In this document: piece after piece, positions 16,543 to 24,475 of the stretch
How positions within the stretch are numbered: position 1 is the first letter of the stretch
Layout of the letters: each line of letters opens with the position of its first letter
NCBI GenBank assembly: GCA_002338655.1
Contig: DDIU01000015.1
Span: 186,001-250,000 of the forward strand
DNA from: Flammeovirgaceae bacterium UBA1842
Lineage (GTDB): Bacteria > Bacteroidota > Bacteroidia > Cytophagales > Cyclobacteriaceae
Direction of reading: 5' to 3'
Length of the DNA: 64,000 bases
Position numbers and translations under genes: made by a program
The notes under the pieces: model-generated
What the model saw: the letters and a program-made list of their open reading frames with translations, nothing else
What the model was told of the DNA's origin: nothing
The model's database searches: none

Positions 16543-16809
16543 GTGCAAATCACGTTTGGAATGACACCAAAGTTACCCCCTCGGGACCCTGAAATTTTGT
16601 ATCAACCGGTAGATCAGCTCCCGGTCATAGAGGAACTGACCGCTTTCATGCATCAGATGGAGTTCAAAAACCTAAAAGAGATGTTGGAATTCAGCGCTCC
16701 TGATTTACTAAAAACCCAAGGATTCGGATACAGGTGCCTGTCAAGCTTGCTCAGTTTGCTTGATGATCACGGGTGTATTGATCTGTTGAGAGAAAGGGAT
16801 GATATTTAG
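16543..16809 (+). CDS. Small helix-hairpin-helix protein resembling RNA polymerase alpha C-terminal domain
   Basis: 88 residues. The pattern MEFKNLKEMLEFSAPDLLKT followed by QGFGYRCLSSLLSLLDDHG matches the helix, hairpin, helix layout of the RpoA C-terminal domain (a first helix with KNL-E-ML, a GFG hairpin, and a helix with L-S-LL-LL). RpoA-CTD binds AT-rich DNA and activators. A free copy on a mobile element could act as a decoy or small DNA-binding protein, but this is inference from the pattern alone. It is convergent with, and overlaps by 4 bp, the RteC-like gene. A second ATG seven codons in is possible. Confidence 0.5.
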   Translation: MQITFGMTPKLPPRDPEILYQPVDQLPVIEELTAFMHQMEFKNLKEMLEFSAPDLLKTQGFGYRCLSSLLSLLDDHGCIDLLRERDDI

Positions 16810-18293
16810 CTCAGTTTGCCTGCATTTTCAATATGGGCCAGCATACGTTTCATCATACGTCCGACTGCTCGCTTGGTGCCGGTATCTACTTTGTAGTATT
16901 TTCCTTTCAAGCTACCAAACGAGATGTTTTCCTGCTGATCAGTACGGTAGTGTCGGGTGATAAATTGCAATAATTCCTGACGGGTACCATCTACTAAGCC
17001 CGTTTCAAAAAATGCTCTCACAAACAAAGAAAGTTGTGCTACCGACATTCTAAGCTGTTTTTTATCGTTTAAGAAATCAATCAAACCATCATTTTGATAA
17101 CTATATTTAGCTTTCTTTTTTAGATAGCTGATTTCTTCTTGTAGCCAGATAGCCATTTGTTCTCTGAGGGGTAGTAGCTGATCATTATAACAGAGTCTGG
17201 TCTTTAATGGTAGTTGCTTACCTAATTTCTGGTAGTAATAAAGTCTCTCCAGTTTTTCTCCCGTACTTTCCATCCCCTTTATTTCCTGATTGATTTGTCT
17301 GGTAAGATAATTGAAGAATTTTAGCGAGTTATAATTCATGCGCCACAGAATTATGAGTACACCTTTATGATCCAATGGTTTTTCTTCCATTACCGCTTCA
17401 TAAAATGCTTGCAAATAGGCTAGGTCATATTGTTGATGCTGGTATATGATAGTAATAGGTTCTAACTTTCCCAGGCGATGAAAAGGAGTAATGACAAGTT
17501 CATGAAGTAAGTAGTCTAAGCGTGACCACTCCAGGTGATTGAGCACCTGACTCAGCTTATTGGTTTGCAGAGTCGCCATCAATAACCGGCTTTTATACGG
17601 AACCGGAAAAGCCGCATCCAAGAATTTACCAAAAGATTTCTCAAGAAAAAAAAGCACTTCATCCAGGCTTTGATAAACCAACTTATAAATATCTGCGGTA
17701 GTATATTTACCTGATAATTGAAAAAGTGACATATGTTCATCAGGCGAGATCAGATCGTAAAGCAGGGTTTGAATGTATCCATTCACGAGTACCTGATATT
17801 TGCGCACAAAGGATTTAATTTGGCTATCCTTTTGTTCCAGTAAGCTTCCTGCCAGCTTTTCTTTAATTACAGCAACAGTTTCATCACAAAGGGCTTGATA
17901 ATAGTAGAATCTTGCTTGTTCTTCCGTTAAGTTTTCATACTTATCTGATACCAGCAATTCCAGGCTGGCATACTGATCATTTTCAGCTAAATACCATTGC
18001 TTAATGGCCTCTTCGGAAAGGTTCAATTGCTGGCAGAGATAGTCCAAAGCCGAATGATTTCCTTTTTGGGGATTTTCATTTTGGGATACGTAGTAAATCT
18101 CACTGAAACACAACTCCCTGAGTTCTTTTATGGAGTAGGTCTGGTTCTTCTTTAATAAACTGATGGTTAAATACCTGTCATAATCCGGAAATCTGTCCTT
18201 CAAAAAATCCAGGTAATGCTGGTGCGACATTAAATTGCTGACGGGTGAAAGGTCGCCATCAAGCATTCGGTAGAATGCGTTAAGATTTTCCAT
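16806..18293 (-). CDS. RteC-like regulator of a conjugative/mobile element
   Basis: 495 residues, soluble and mostly helical. The C-terminal ~90 residues (RMSVAQLSLFVRAFFETGL, then ITRHYRTDQQENISFGSLK and GKYYKVDTG) resemble the RteC domain, which in Bacteroides conjugative transposons activates excision genes. The N-terminal ~400 residues, with Tyr-rich helices, are longer than in RteC and not recognised. The identity is therefore moderate. The location between the integrase end and the Rep-like genes suits a regulator of element excision or transfer. Confidence 0.5.
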   Translation of the reverse strand: MENLNAFYRMLDGDLSPVSNLMSHQHYLDFLKDRFPDYDRYLTISLLKKNQTYSIKELRELCFSEIYYVSQNENPQKGNHSALDYLCQQLNLSEEAIKQWYLAENDQYASLELLVSDKYENLTEEQARFYYYQALCDETVAVIKEKLAGSLLEQKDSQIKSFVRKYQVLVNGYIQTLLYDLISPDEHMSLFQLSGKYTTADIYKLVYQSLDEVLFFLEKSFGKFLDAAFPVPYKSRLLMATLQTNKLSQVLNHLEWSRLDYLLHELVITPFHRLGKLEPITIIYQHQQYDLAYLQAFYEAVMEEKPLDHKGVLIILWRMNYNSLKFFNYLTRQINQEIKGMESTGEKLERLYYYQKLGKQLPLKTRLCYNDQLLPLREQMAIWLQEEISYLKKKAKYSYQNDGLIDFLNDKKQLRMSVAQLSLFVRAFFETGLVDGTRQELLQFITRHYRTDQQENISFGSLKGKYYKVDTGTKRAVGRMMKRMLAHIENAGKLS

Positions 18294-18431
18294 AATGATG
18301 CTGGTTTGGGTGTTGTTATCAAGTCAAAACTTTTATCGTTTTTTGGACAAATAATTTAATTGTTTTGACATTATTCCGTTTTATACGTATTTGTGACCCA
18401 GCATTTTTTGATATATGTCAAAAAAATATCA

Positions 18432-19004
18432 TTAAATCCGAATTTCAGAACGTACTCTACTTAAAGTTTCTCCTGAAATACCTAAATAAGAAGAAACAAG
18501 ATTTAGTGGTATTCTCTGGATTATTCTTGGCTCGCTTTGAAGCAGCATTATGTATCGTTGTTTAGCAGTAAGATTTTGGAGGGCAGTAACTCTGTCGAGC
18601 ATGCGTCTGCTAAAATCTTCCATTACGAGCCTGCCCAGCCGCTCCCATTGTTTGTGTTTGTCATACATCCTCATCAAGTCTTGATGCTTCAGACTAAGCA
18701 CTGTGCATTCCTCAATAGCCTGTATATATTCTTCGCAAGGGGTTTGAGTGGTAAAACTACGTAATGAGGTAGTAAAAGTATTCTCGAAAGAGAACCAATG
18801 AGTGATAGCCCGGTTGTTCTTTTTATGGAAGAACCTGCAACAGCCTTTGATCAAGAAATGTACTTCTTTAGTAATTTCTCCTTCTACAGCAAGAAAACTA
18901 CTTCTGGGATACTGTTTCGTATAAAATTTTGAATCAATTTCGTCTGCAGCTTCTCCTTCTAACTTCAAAAAACCATCAAGATACGCCCGCAATTGATCCT
19001 TCAT
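18432..19004 (-). CDS. Crp/Fnr-family transcriptional regulator
   Basis: 190 residues. The N-terminal cyclic-nucleotide-binding fold (YPRSSFLAVEGEITKEVHFL, LIKGCCRFFHKKNNRAITHW, FENTFTTSLRSF) is of the Bacteroidota Crp type in which cyclic-nucleotide ligand residues are usually not conserved. The C-terminal HTH is RIPLNLVSSYLGISGETLSR, reading LVSSYLGISGETLSRVR as the turn and recognition helix. The ligand is unknown. It is a monocistronic gene in the mobile element, downstream of a histidine kinase gene by about 90 bp. Confidence 0.85.
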   Translation of the reverse strand: MKDQLRAYLDGFLKLEGEAADEIDSKFYTKQYPRSSFLAVEGEITKEVHFLIKGCCRFFHKKNNRAITHWFSFENTFTTSLRSFTTQTPCEEYIQAIEECTVLSLKHQDLMRMYDKHKQWERLGRLVMEDFSRRMLDRVTALQNLTAKQRYIMLLQSEPRIIQRIPLNLVSSYLGISGETLSRVRSEIRI

Positions 19005-19094
19005 AATTTTAAATCATAGATACCCCTTTGTGAAGGTATATCATATAGTTTAAAAAAATTATGCAGGCCTAACCAAAACCAAACGTCTGTGAGA

Positions 19095-19760
19095 TTATTG
19101 TAAATTAGTGTTCGGCAATTTAACGTAAAAAGTTGTTCCAACTGAAGAATTTTCCAATTCAATCTTTCCACCTAACTCATCCACCAAATTTTTAATCAGA
19201 TAAAGGCCTAGCCCATATCCGTGATTATTTTGACTAAGCCTGAATCCCTCATGAAATATTTTTTGCTGCAATGGCTCTGGTATTCCTATTCCATTATCAG
19301 CAACTGTTATAACTATTCCCTCCACAACATCATCAAATTGTACATTTACAAATCCCATATTTCCACTACGATACTTTACACTGTTATCAATTAGGTTTTG
19401 TAAGACAGAATACAACCTATTGTAATGAGAAAAGAATGGAATTTCTGTATTATCACTAATTTCAATACTCATTTCATCGGGAGGTCGGATTTGATCAATA
19501 ATGGATTGAGTCATTTTTGATAAATTAATTTGATCGGTAGAGTGATTTGGGTCATAGTATTCTCTGATTATTTTTTCAACTCTTTGTGATAAATCACGAG
19601 TCATTTTCAAAAGGATTAGCCCATATTCTGTTCTTTTATTTAGATCGGGCTCTTTGGCTGTAATTTCTGCTAACCCCTGGATTGAATGTATAGGACTCAG
19701 TATATCATGAGTCACTCGAGCAAAGAGTAACTTCAACTGTTCTGCATTCTTTGAAGCCAT
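19095..19760 (-). CDS. Soluble sensor histidine kinase
   Basis: 221 residues, comprising only a HisKA-like dimerisation helix and an ATPase domain. The phospho-acceptor is the His in RVTHDILSPIHSIQG (about residue 18), the N box is LIDNSVKYR, G1 is VADNGIGIPE and G2 is NHGYGLGLYLIKNL. No sensor domain or membrane helix precedes it, so input must come from another protein or from its own N-terminal 15 residues. No response regulator is adjacent. It lies in the mobile element between the Crp-like gene and the XRE gene. Confidence 0.85.
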   Translation of the reverse strand: MASKNAEQLKLLFARVTHDILSPIHSIQGLAEITAKEPDLNKRTEYGLILLKMTRDLSQRVEKIIREYYDPNHSTDQINLSKMTQSIIDQIRPPDEMSIEISDNTEIPFFSHYNRLYSVLQNLIDNSVKYRSGNMGFVNVQFDDVVEGIVITVADNGIGIPEPLQQKIFHEGFRLSQNNHGYGLGLYLIKNLVDELGGKIELENSSVGTTFYVKLPNTNLQ

Positions 19761-19881
19761 ATTTTAATGCTTTATAATGAAAAAATATTATATCTAAGAT
19801 AAACAAATACACTCAATACACCTTAATAGATGTACTTAATAAGGAGTAACTTTTTAAGGTATTTAATGCCTTTTTTACGGA

Positions 19882-20124
19882 ATGAACGAACAGGAAGATC
19901 ATTCTAAAAAAGAGTATATAGCCAAGCTGGCCAACAGAATAAAACAGTTAAGAACAGAAAAGGGCCATATGAATTACGAGACCTTTGCCATAGAGCATGG
20001 CATTTCCCGATCTCAATATTGGCGATATGAAAAAGGCGAAGACCTAAGATTCAGTAGTCTTGTAAGGGTTGTAAATGCTTTAGGGGTTTCCCTTGAGGAA
20101 TTCTTTAGTGAAGGGTTTGATTAA
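19882..20124 (+). CDS. XRE-family helix-turn-helix regulator
   Basis: 80 residues forming one Cro/C1-type HTH: IKQLRTEKGHMNYETFAIEH, then GISRSQYWRYEKGEDLRFSS and LGVSLEEFFSEGF. It is a small DNA-binding protein, most likely a regulator of the element. It is convergent with the integrase gene (22 bp between stops). Confidence 0.85.
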   Translation: MNEQEDHSKKEYIAKLANRIKQLRTEKGHMNYETFAIEHGISRSQYWRYEKGEDLRFSSLVRVVNALGVSLEEFFSEGFD

Positions 20125-20146
20125 AAACTCTATGTCGCATTTAATC

Positions 20147-21370
20147 TTAAAACCCAATTACAGCGTCCAACGCATCATCCGCATCTTGATAAAGAAAGTT
20201 GTTCTGATATCCAATAGTAGTTTTGATATCAGAGTGCCTGTAAAGTTTCTGAAGCATCGGTATTGGAATTTTATCACCCGAAATATTGCCGAAAGAATGT
20301 CTGGATATATGATTGGATAGATTTTTGGTTATCTCTGCATCCTTAGCAATTTTCTTCAGGTACCTGTTAAATCGTCTTGAAGCTGTTTTAACTTTAGTAT
20401 AGACATCCTCCTTATCTGAGAGGTTAGCTTTTTTGAGATCAGGAAATATAAAATCGTCCTCTGATCTCTTTTCTGGTAAATAAAGATCAAAAATTCGCTG
20501 GGCTTTCTCGGGAATTTTTAGAGACACCCTTTTTTGGTTTTTGTCCATCCTGTAGTAAAGCCGTCCATCCGGTATATCGCTCCATTTTAGTTTTACCACA
20601 TCCGAAATACGAATGCCCGCAAAATAGAAAGAGGTTAGCCATACGTTCAATGTGTGCCACTTGGCTGAAGAAGGGTCATATTTCATATTCTCTAAAATTT
20701 TCAGTTCTTCTTCATTCAGACCGATCTTGGCACTTTCACCTAACTTTATAGAAATACCATCACCTCCAAATGGATAATACTTTCTTTCCACAATACCTTC
20801 TTTAATAGCCTGGTTAAAAAGGGTACGAATCAGAATGTAATAGTTTGCTATCGTCCGCTCAGAGTTGCCATTAGTTGCAATAAGATAAGTTCTGAATTTT
20901 TTGAGGAGCGGAATGGTAATCTCATGAAAGTGGATGTCCTTTCCTCCCAAGAACTTTTTAAAAGTCTTGATACGTCCCTCATCAGTATCATGAACCGTGA
21001 ATACTTTTCTCTTCTTATAGTCATCCAAGCGTTCTTGGGCAAGCTCAAAGAATGTTACGTTTTTGCGCTTTTTCTTAGTTAGTGCATTTCTTATATCAAT
21101 GATTGAGGTACTCTCCTCTTTATCCTCGATCTCCAACACCAAGTTATTGAGTTCAGCAATTCTCTTTGCAATCAAGTGATTAAGCCTGGCCGAGTTGGGG
21201 TGCGAGCGTTTTACCGTTCCATTACGGCTATCCCAGTCTTTCTCATTGACATACTGCTTCAGCCAGATGAATTTTGATTTTCTATCTTTGGTAACCCTAA
21301 TGGCCAGTGGCCATTTACCATCTTTCCGTGGTTGATTTGTCTTTCGTAAAATTGCTTTTATAGATGCCAT
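20147..21370 (-). CDS. Tyrosine-type site-specific recombinase (integrase)
   Basis: 407 residues. The N-terminal arm-type binding domain (AILRKTNQPRKDGKWPLAIR) and SAM-like core-binding domain (~100-205) are followed by the catalytic domain with Arg in FAGIRISDVVKLKW, Lys in MDKNQKRVSLKIP, the SRHSFGN box (His and Arg), YRHSDIKTT (His) and the nucleophile Tyr in IGYQNN. All five catalytic positions are present, so it should be active. It is the last gene before a tRNA 3'-end sequence at 21518, which marks the likely attachment site. The gene layout is typical of Bacteroidota integrative elements. Confidence 0.95.
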   Translation of the reverse strand: MASIKAILRKTNQPRKDGKWPLAIRVTKDRKSKFIWLKQYVNEKDWDSRNGTVKRSHPNSARLNHLIAKRIAELNNLVLEIEDKEESTSIIDIRNALTKKKRKNVTFFELAQERLDDYKKRKVFTVHDTDEGRIKTFKKFLGGKDIHFHEITIPLLKKFRTYLIATNGNSERTIANYYILIRTLFNQAIKEGIVERKYYPFGGDGISIKLGESAKIGLNEEELKILENMKYDPSSAKWHTLNVWLTSFYFAGIRISDVVKLKWSDIPDGRLYYRMDKNQKRVSLKIPEKAQRIFDLYLPEKRSEDDFIFPDLKKANLSDKEDVYTKVKTASRRFNRYLKKIAKDAEITKNLSNHISRHSFGNISGDKIPIPMLQKLYRHSDIKTTIGYQNNFLYQDADDALDAVIGF

Positions 21371-21517
21371 TGCTTACCGAGTTTAGTACAACATAAGTAC
21401 AACAATTTACGGTTTACGCTGACACCATCCAAGTCTTAAAAAATATAAAAACGCCTCTAAATGCATTATAAGGGCATTTTTAGACCGTCTGGGTTCGTTA
21501 AAAACCACTCAAAATTA

Positions 21518-21562
21518 GGTTCATAACCCTGAGGTCGGGGGTTCAATTCCCCCTCTCGCTAC
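21518..21562 (+). other. tRNA-Met 3' half: probable attachment site (att) of the integrated element
   Basis: The stretch has the second half of a tRNA: anticodon loop TTCATAA (anticodon CAT at 21522-21524), AACCCTGAGGTC, T-arm GGGGG-TTCAATT-CCCCC (21537-21553), acceptor strand TCTCGCT and discriminator A. Identity to a tRNA starts only around the anticodon stem; the 5' half (which should begin AGCGAGA) is missing and replaced by element DNA. This is the usual result of integration into a tRNA gene by a tyrosine recombinase whose gene lies next to it. The intact tRNA would be expected at the other end of the element, beyond the left edge. Confidence 0.7.
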
Positions 21563-21876
21563 TTATGCGTTAAGACGGAGATCACTCCATTGTAATCTTA
21601 ATTGAGCGCAGGATTCATATCCGCCAATTGGCGGACGGGGGTTCAATTCCCCCTCTCGCTACTTATGCGTTAAGACGGAGATTACTCCATTGTAATCTTA
21701 ATTGAGCGCTGGATTCATATCCGCCAGTTGGCGGACGGGGGTTCAATTCCCCCTCTCGCTACTTATGCGTTAAGACGGAGATTACTCCATTGTAATCTTA
21801 ATTGAACGCAGGATTCATATCCGCCAGTTGGCGGACGGGGGTTCATTCCGATAATTATCGGAACCCCTCTCGCTAC
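21563..21876 (+). repeat. Three tandem ~100 bp units each ending in a tRNA 3' end
   Basis: The T-arm plus acceptor sequence recurs at exactly 100 bp spacing (T-arm starts 21537, 21637, 21737, 21837). Each unit reads TTATGCGTTAAGACGGAG, a GGAG/CTCC hairpin region, AATCTTAATTGAGCGC, GGATTCATATCC, a 16 bp palindrome TCCGCCARTTGGCGGA (second-centre base varies) and the GGGGGTTC T-arm tail. In the third unit the T-loop is interrupted by the perfect palindrome TTCCGATAATTATCGGAA, making it 14 bp longer. No unit contains a full tRNA. The segment AATCTTAATTGAGC resembles the end of the GIY-YIG gene that follows, so the units may be gene-less derivatives of that cassette. Confidence 0.85.
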
Positions 21877-21884
21877 TATTTAAT

Positions 21885-21913
21885 AGGCAATTCCAATAGA
21901 GTTGCCTTTTTTT
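21885..21913 (+). terminator. Intrinsic terminator after the tRNA-end array
   Basis: Stem AGGCAA/TTGCCT with an 11-base loop followed by seven T. The ATG of the GIY-YIG gene is directly next to the T-tract. Confidence 0.7.
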
Positions 21914-22162
21914 ATGTTTACCGTTTACGCACTATACAGCCAAAAATTCAATAAAATCTATATCGGATATACATCTGATATCAAGAGTAGATTAGAAAGC
22001 CATAATGTATATGCTAAAAAAGGGTATACCCTAAAATATAGACCTTGGAAACTAGTATACTCGGAAGAGTATAGCACAAAAAAAGAGGCTTTAGTTAGGG
22101 AGAAACAGTTGAAATCAGCCAAAGGAAGAGAATTCATTTGGAATATAGTTAACAATCTTTAA
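21914..22162 (+). CDS. Solitary GIY-YIG nuclease-domain protein
   Basis: 82 residues from the ATG on 21914 (MFTVYALYSQKFNKIYIGYT). The GIY-YIG signature is VYALYS...KIYIGYTSDIKSRL, with the catalytic Arg in SRLESH, the KYRPWKLVYSEE core and the Glu in KKEALVREKQLKSAKGREF. This is the single-domain form common in Bacteroidota, without a DNA-binding partner domain. The gene sits between two copies of a tRNA 3'-end repeat, starts immediately after a terminator T7 tract, and ends 7 bp before the next repeat begins. The arrangement suggests a small mobile cassette, with the nuclease possibly promoting its own spread. Activity and target are unknown. Confidence 0.88.
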   Translation: MFTVYALYSQKFNKIYIGYTSDIKSRLESHNVYAKKGYTLKYRPWKLVYSEEYSTKKEALVREKQLKSAKGREFIWNIVNNL

Positions 22163-22169
22163 TTTAAGC

Positions 22170-22238
22170 AAAGGATTCATATCCGCCAGTTGGCGGACGG
22201 GGGTTCATTCCGATAACTATCGGAACCCCTCTCGCTAC
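22170..22238 (+). repeat. Fifth tRNA 3'-end repeat copy, downstream of the GIY-YIG gene
   Basis: Same order as the tandem units: GGATTCATATCC, palindrome TCCGCCAGTTGGCGGA (22182-22197, one mismatch at the centre), GGGGGTTCA, the inserted palindrome TTCCGATAACTATCGGAA and CCCCTCTCGCTAC. It pairs with the copy at 21837-21876 as direct repeats about 362 bp apart that bracket the GIY-YIG gene. Confidence 0.85.
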
Positions 22239-22248
22239 TAAAATAATT

Positions 22249-22277
22249 AAGACAACTCAACTGGGTTATCTTTTTTT
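22249..22277 (+). terminator. Terminator-like hairpin after the fifth repeat
   Basis: AGACAACTC pairs imperfectly with GGGTTATCT and is followed by a T-tract that ends in ATGTTCACC, the same junction (T7 then ATGTTYACC) as at the start of the GIY-YIG gene. The following sequence is not an open GIY-YIG frame, so this may be a truncated cassette start. Confidence 0.55.
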
Positions 22278-22381
22278 ATGTTCACCACTAAAGTTACCTG
22301 GTCAGAAATCCCTTTCCTATTATAATTGTTAATCAAACAATTTCTTTTTCTATTTTTACCGACTGTAATTAGAGAATCATT

Positions 22382-24034
22382 ATGCTCCCCACAATAGATC
22401 CAACATCAACGAACGCTTGGCAAAAGTTATCTGGACATTTCAAAGAAATTGAGAATACTCACTTAAGGGAATTATTTGCCACTGACGAAAACCGGTTTGA
22501 TCATTTCCATATCAGGTTTGAGGACATCCTCCTTGACTATTCGAAAAATAGAATAGAAAAGGAAACCATGAACCTTTTATTTGATCTATGTAAAGAATGT
22601 AAATTGGATGAGGCTATTCAATCTATGTTTAGTGGTGATTCCATCAACCAAACTGAAAACAGAGCGGTACTACATACTGCATTAAGAAACCGGAGCAATA
22701 CTCCCATTTTGGTAGAAGGGAAAGATGTAATGCCTGACATCAATAGGGTGCTTAAGCAAGTTGAGCTATTTTCAAATAAAGTGATTAACGGGGAATGGAA
22801 AGGATACTCAGGTAAACCCATTGAATATATTGTCAATATTGGCATTGGCGGTTCAGACTTAGGCCCTGTAATGGTTACAGAAGCTCTTGGCTCCTATAAA
22901 GTCCCTCACATAAAAACTTATTTTGTCTCCAATGTAGATGGCACACATATCGTTGAAACATTAAAAAAAGTTGATCCGGAATCCACTTTATTTTTAATTG
23001 CCTCTAAAACCTTTACCACGCAGGAAACCATGACAAATGCCCATTCGGCACGTAGATGGTTCCTAGAAAATGGTGGATATGAAGAGAGTGTTAAAAAACA
23101 TTTTGTTGCACTTTCCACCAACTCAGAAGCAGTAAAAGCCTTTGGCATTGATACTAATAACATGTTTGAGTTTTGGGATTGGGTTGGTGGACGATATTCA
23201 CTTTGGTCTGCTATTGGTTTGTCCATTGCTTGCACCATTGGGTATAAAAATTTTGAAAGGCTACTTGAAGGGGCTCATGCCATGGACAATCATTTTAAAA
23301 ATGAACCCTTTAAAAACAATATTCCTGTTACATTGGCTACACTGGGTATCTGGTATAACAATTTTTTTAAGGCTGAAAGCCATGCTCTCCTTCCCTATGA
23401 TCAATATATGCATCGTTTTGCGGCTTACTTCCAACAAGGTGATATGGAAAGTAATGGCAAGCAAATTGATAGAAATGGCAAACCGATAAGTTATCAAACC
23501 GGGCCAATCATTTGGGGGGAACCAGGAACTAATGGGCAGCATGCTTTCTACCAGCTTATTCATCAGGGCACCAAACTAATCCCATGTGATTTCCTTGCAC
23601 CAGCTATAAGCAAAAACCCGATTGGTGATCATCATGATAAATTAATGTCGAATTTCTTTGCCCAGACTGAAGCCCTAATGAATGGTAAAACTGAACAAGA
23701 AGTAGAACTCGAATTAAAGAGTGAAGGTTTATCAAATATTGAAATCAATAAACTCAAATCATTCAAAGTATTTGAAGGTAACAGACCAACAAATTCAATT
23801 CTATTTAAGTCCCTAACTCCTTATACACTTGGGAGTTTAATTGCCATGTACGAACATAAAATTTTTGTGCAAGGTGTGATCTGGAATATTTTCAGTTTTG
23901 ATCAGTGGGGGGTGGAATTGGGAAAACAATTGGCTAAAAAAATATTACCAGAGCTTCAGACAGAAGAAACAGTAAGCAACCATGATAGCTCTACTAACGG
24001 ATTGATCAATCAATATAAGTCCTTTAAAAAATAA
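22382..24034 (+). CDS. pgi: Glucose-6-phosphate isomerase
   Basis: 550 residues, the normal length for the large bacterial/eukaryotic-type enzyme. It interconverts glucose-6-phosphate and fructose-6-phosphate in the cytosol. Landmarks are the sugar-phosphate site VNIGIGGSDLGPVMVTEAL, SKTFTTQETMTNA, the WVGGRYSLWSAIGLSIA signature, the catalytic Glu in ESNGKQIDRNG, and the His/Lys region GTKLIPCDF and WGVELGKQLAKKIL. The gene has its own start after the repeat region and is the first clearly chromosomal gene. It is followed 48 bp later by the arsenic operon, probably with a separate promoter because an ArsR palindrome intervenes. Confidence 0.97.
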   Translation: MLPTIDPTSTNAWQKLSGHFKEIENTHLRELFATDENRFDHFHIRFEDILLDYSKNRIEKETMNLLFDLCKECKLDEAIQSMFSGDSINQTENRAVLHTALRNRSNTPILVEGKDVMPDINRVLKQVELFSNKVINGEWKGYSGKPIEYIVNIGIGGSDLGPVMVTEALGSYKVPHIKTYFVSNVDGTHIVETLKKVDPESTLFLIASKTFTTQETMTNAHSARRWFLENGGYEESVKKHFVALSTNSEAVKAFGIDTNNMFEFWDWVGGRYSLWSAIGLSIACTIGYKNFERLLEGAHAMDNHFKNEPFKNNIPVTLATLGIWYNNFFKAESHALLPYDQYMHRFAAYFQQGDMESNGKQIDRNGKPISYQTGPIIWGEPGTNGQHAFYQLIHQGTKLIPCDFLAPAISKNPIGDHHDKLMSNFFAQTEALMNGKTEQEVELELKSEGLSNIEINKLKSFKVFEGNRPTNSILFKSLTPYTLGSLIAMYEHKIFVQGVIWNIFSFDQWGVELGKQLAKKILPELQTEETVSNHDSSTNGLINQYKSFKK

Positions 24035-24057
24035 TTTTTGATAATAGTGAAACATTT

Positions 24058-24073
24058 ATCGTAATAATACGAT
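24058..24073. promoter_or_regulatory. ArsR operator upstream of arsR
   Basis: Palindrome ATCGTA-ATAA-TACGAT lying 9 bp before the arsR start codon. An identical 16 bp sequence lies before the next gene at 24431. Confidence 0.75.
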
Positions 24074-24082
24074 TAAAGAACC

Positions 24083-24412
24083 ATGGGTTTAACAAAAACT
24101 AATAAATTTACAAAGGAACAGAATGAATTGGCAAGATTAGCCAAAGCATTAGGCCATCCTGCCCGTATTGCTATTATTGAGCATTTGACGAAAGCTCAAT
24201 CATGCATATGCGGTGATATTGTTAAGGAATTACCTCTATCACAATCTACAGTATCACAGCACCTAAAAGAATTGAAATCTGTTGGTTTGATCAAAGGTAC
24301 AATTGAAGGACCTAGCGTTTGTTACTGTATTAATAATGAAGTTTGGCTGGTAGCAAAAGTTCAATTTGAAGGTTTATTTGCTTCTTTAAAAAGTGCAGAA
24401 AATTGTTGTTAA
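24083..24412 (+). CDS. arsR: ArsR-family arsenic-responsive repressor
   Basis: 109 residues with the winged-helix fold: LAKALGHPARIAIIEHL, recognition helix SQSTVSQHLKELKSVGLI and wing GTIEGPSVCYCINN. The metal-binding candidate is SCICGDIV (C-x-C next to the recognition helix), with further Cys in the wing and a CC at the end (SAENCC). It should repress the ars genes and release DNA on As(III) or Sb(III) binding. It is the first gene of the operon and is flanked by two identical palindromes. Confidence 0.9.
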   Translation: MGLTKTNKFTKEQNELARLAKALGHPARIAIIEHLTKAQSCICGDIVKELPLSQSTVSQHLKELKSVGLIKGTIEGPSVCYCINNEVWLVAKVQFEGLFASLKSAENCC

Positions 24413-24430
24413 AAAAGTTTGCCCTAATCT

Positions 24431-24446
24431 ATCGTAATAATACGAT
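24431..24446. promoter_or_regulatory. Second ArsR operator, upstream of the DUF6428 gene
   Basis: The same 16 bases, ATCGTA-ATAA-TACGAT, as at 24058-24073, located between arsR and the DUF6428 gene. It suggests an internal promoter, also ArsR-controlled, for the resistance genes. Confidence 0.75.
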
Positions 24447-24475
24447 TGTAAAAATATTAAATTTAACTTTACAAC

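Noticed and set aside
21563..21876. Direct repeats with regular spacing as a CRISPR array
   Set aside because: The units are nearly identical along their full 100 bp, so there are no unique spacers, and no cas genes are near. It is a tandem repeat of tRNA 3' ends.
21518..22238. Complete tRNA genes
   Set aside because: None of the five copies has a matching 5' acceptor strand (AGCGAGA) or D-arm before it, so all are 3' halves or derivatives.
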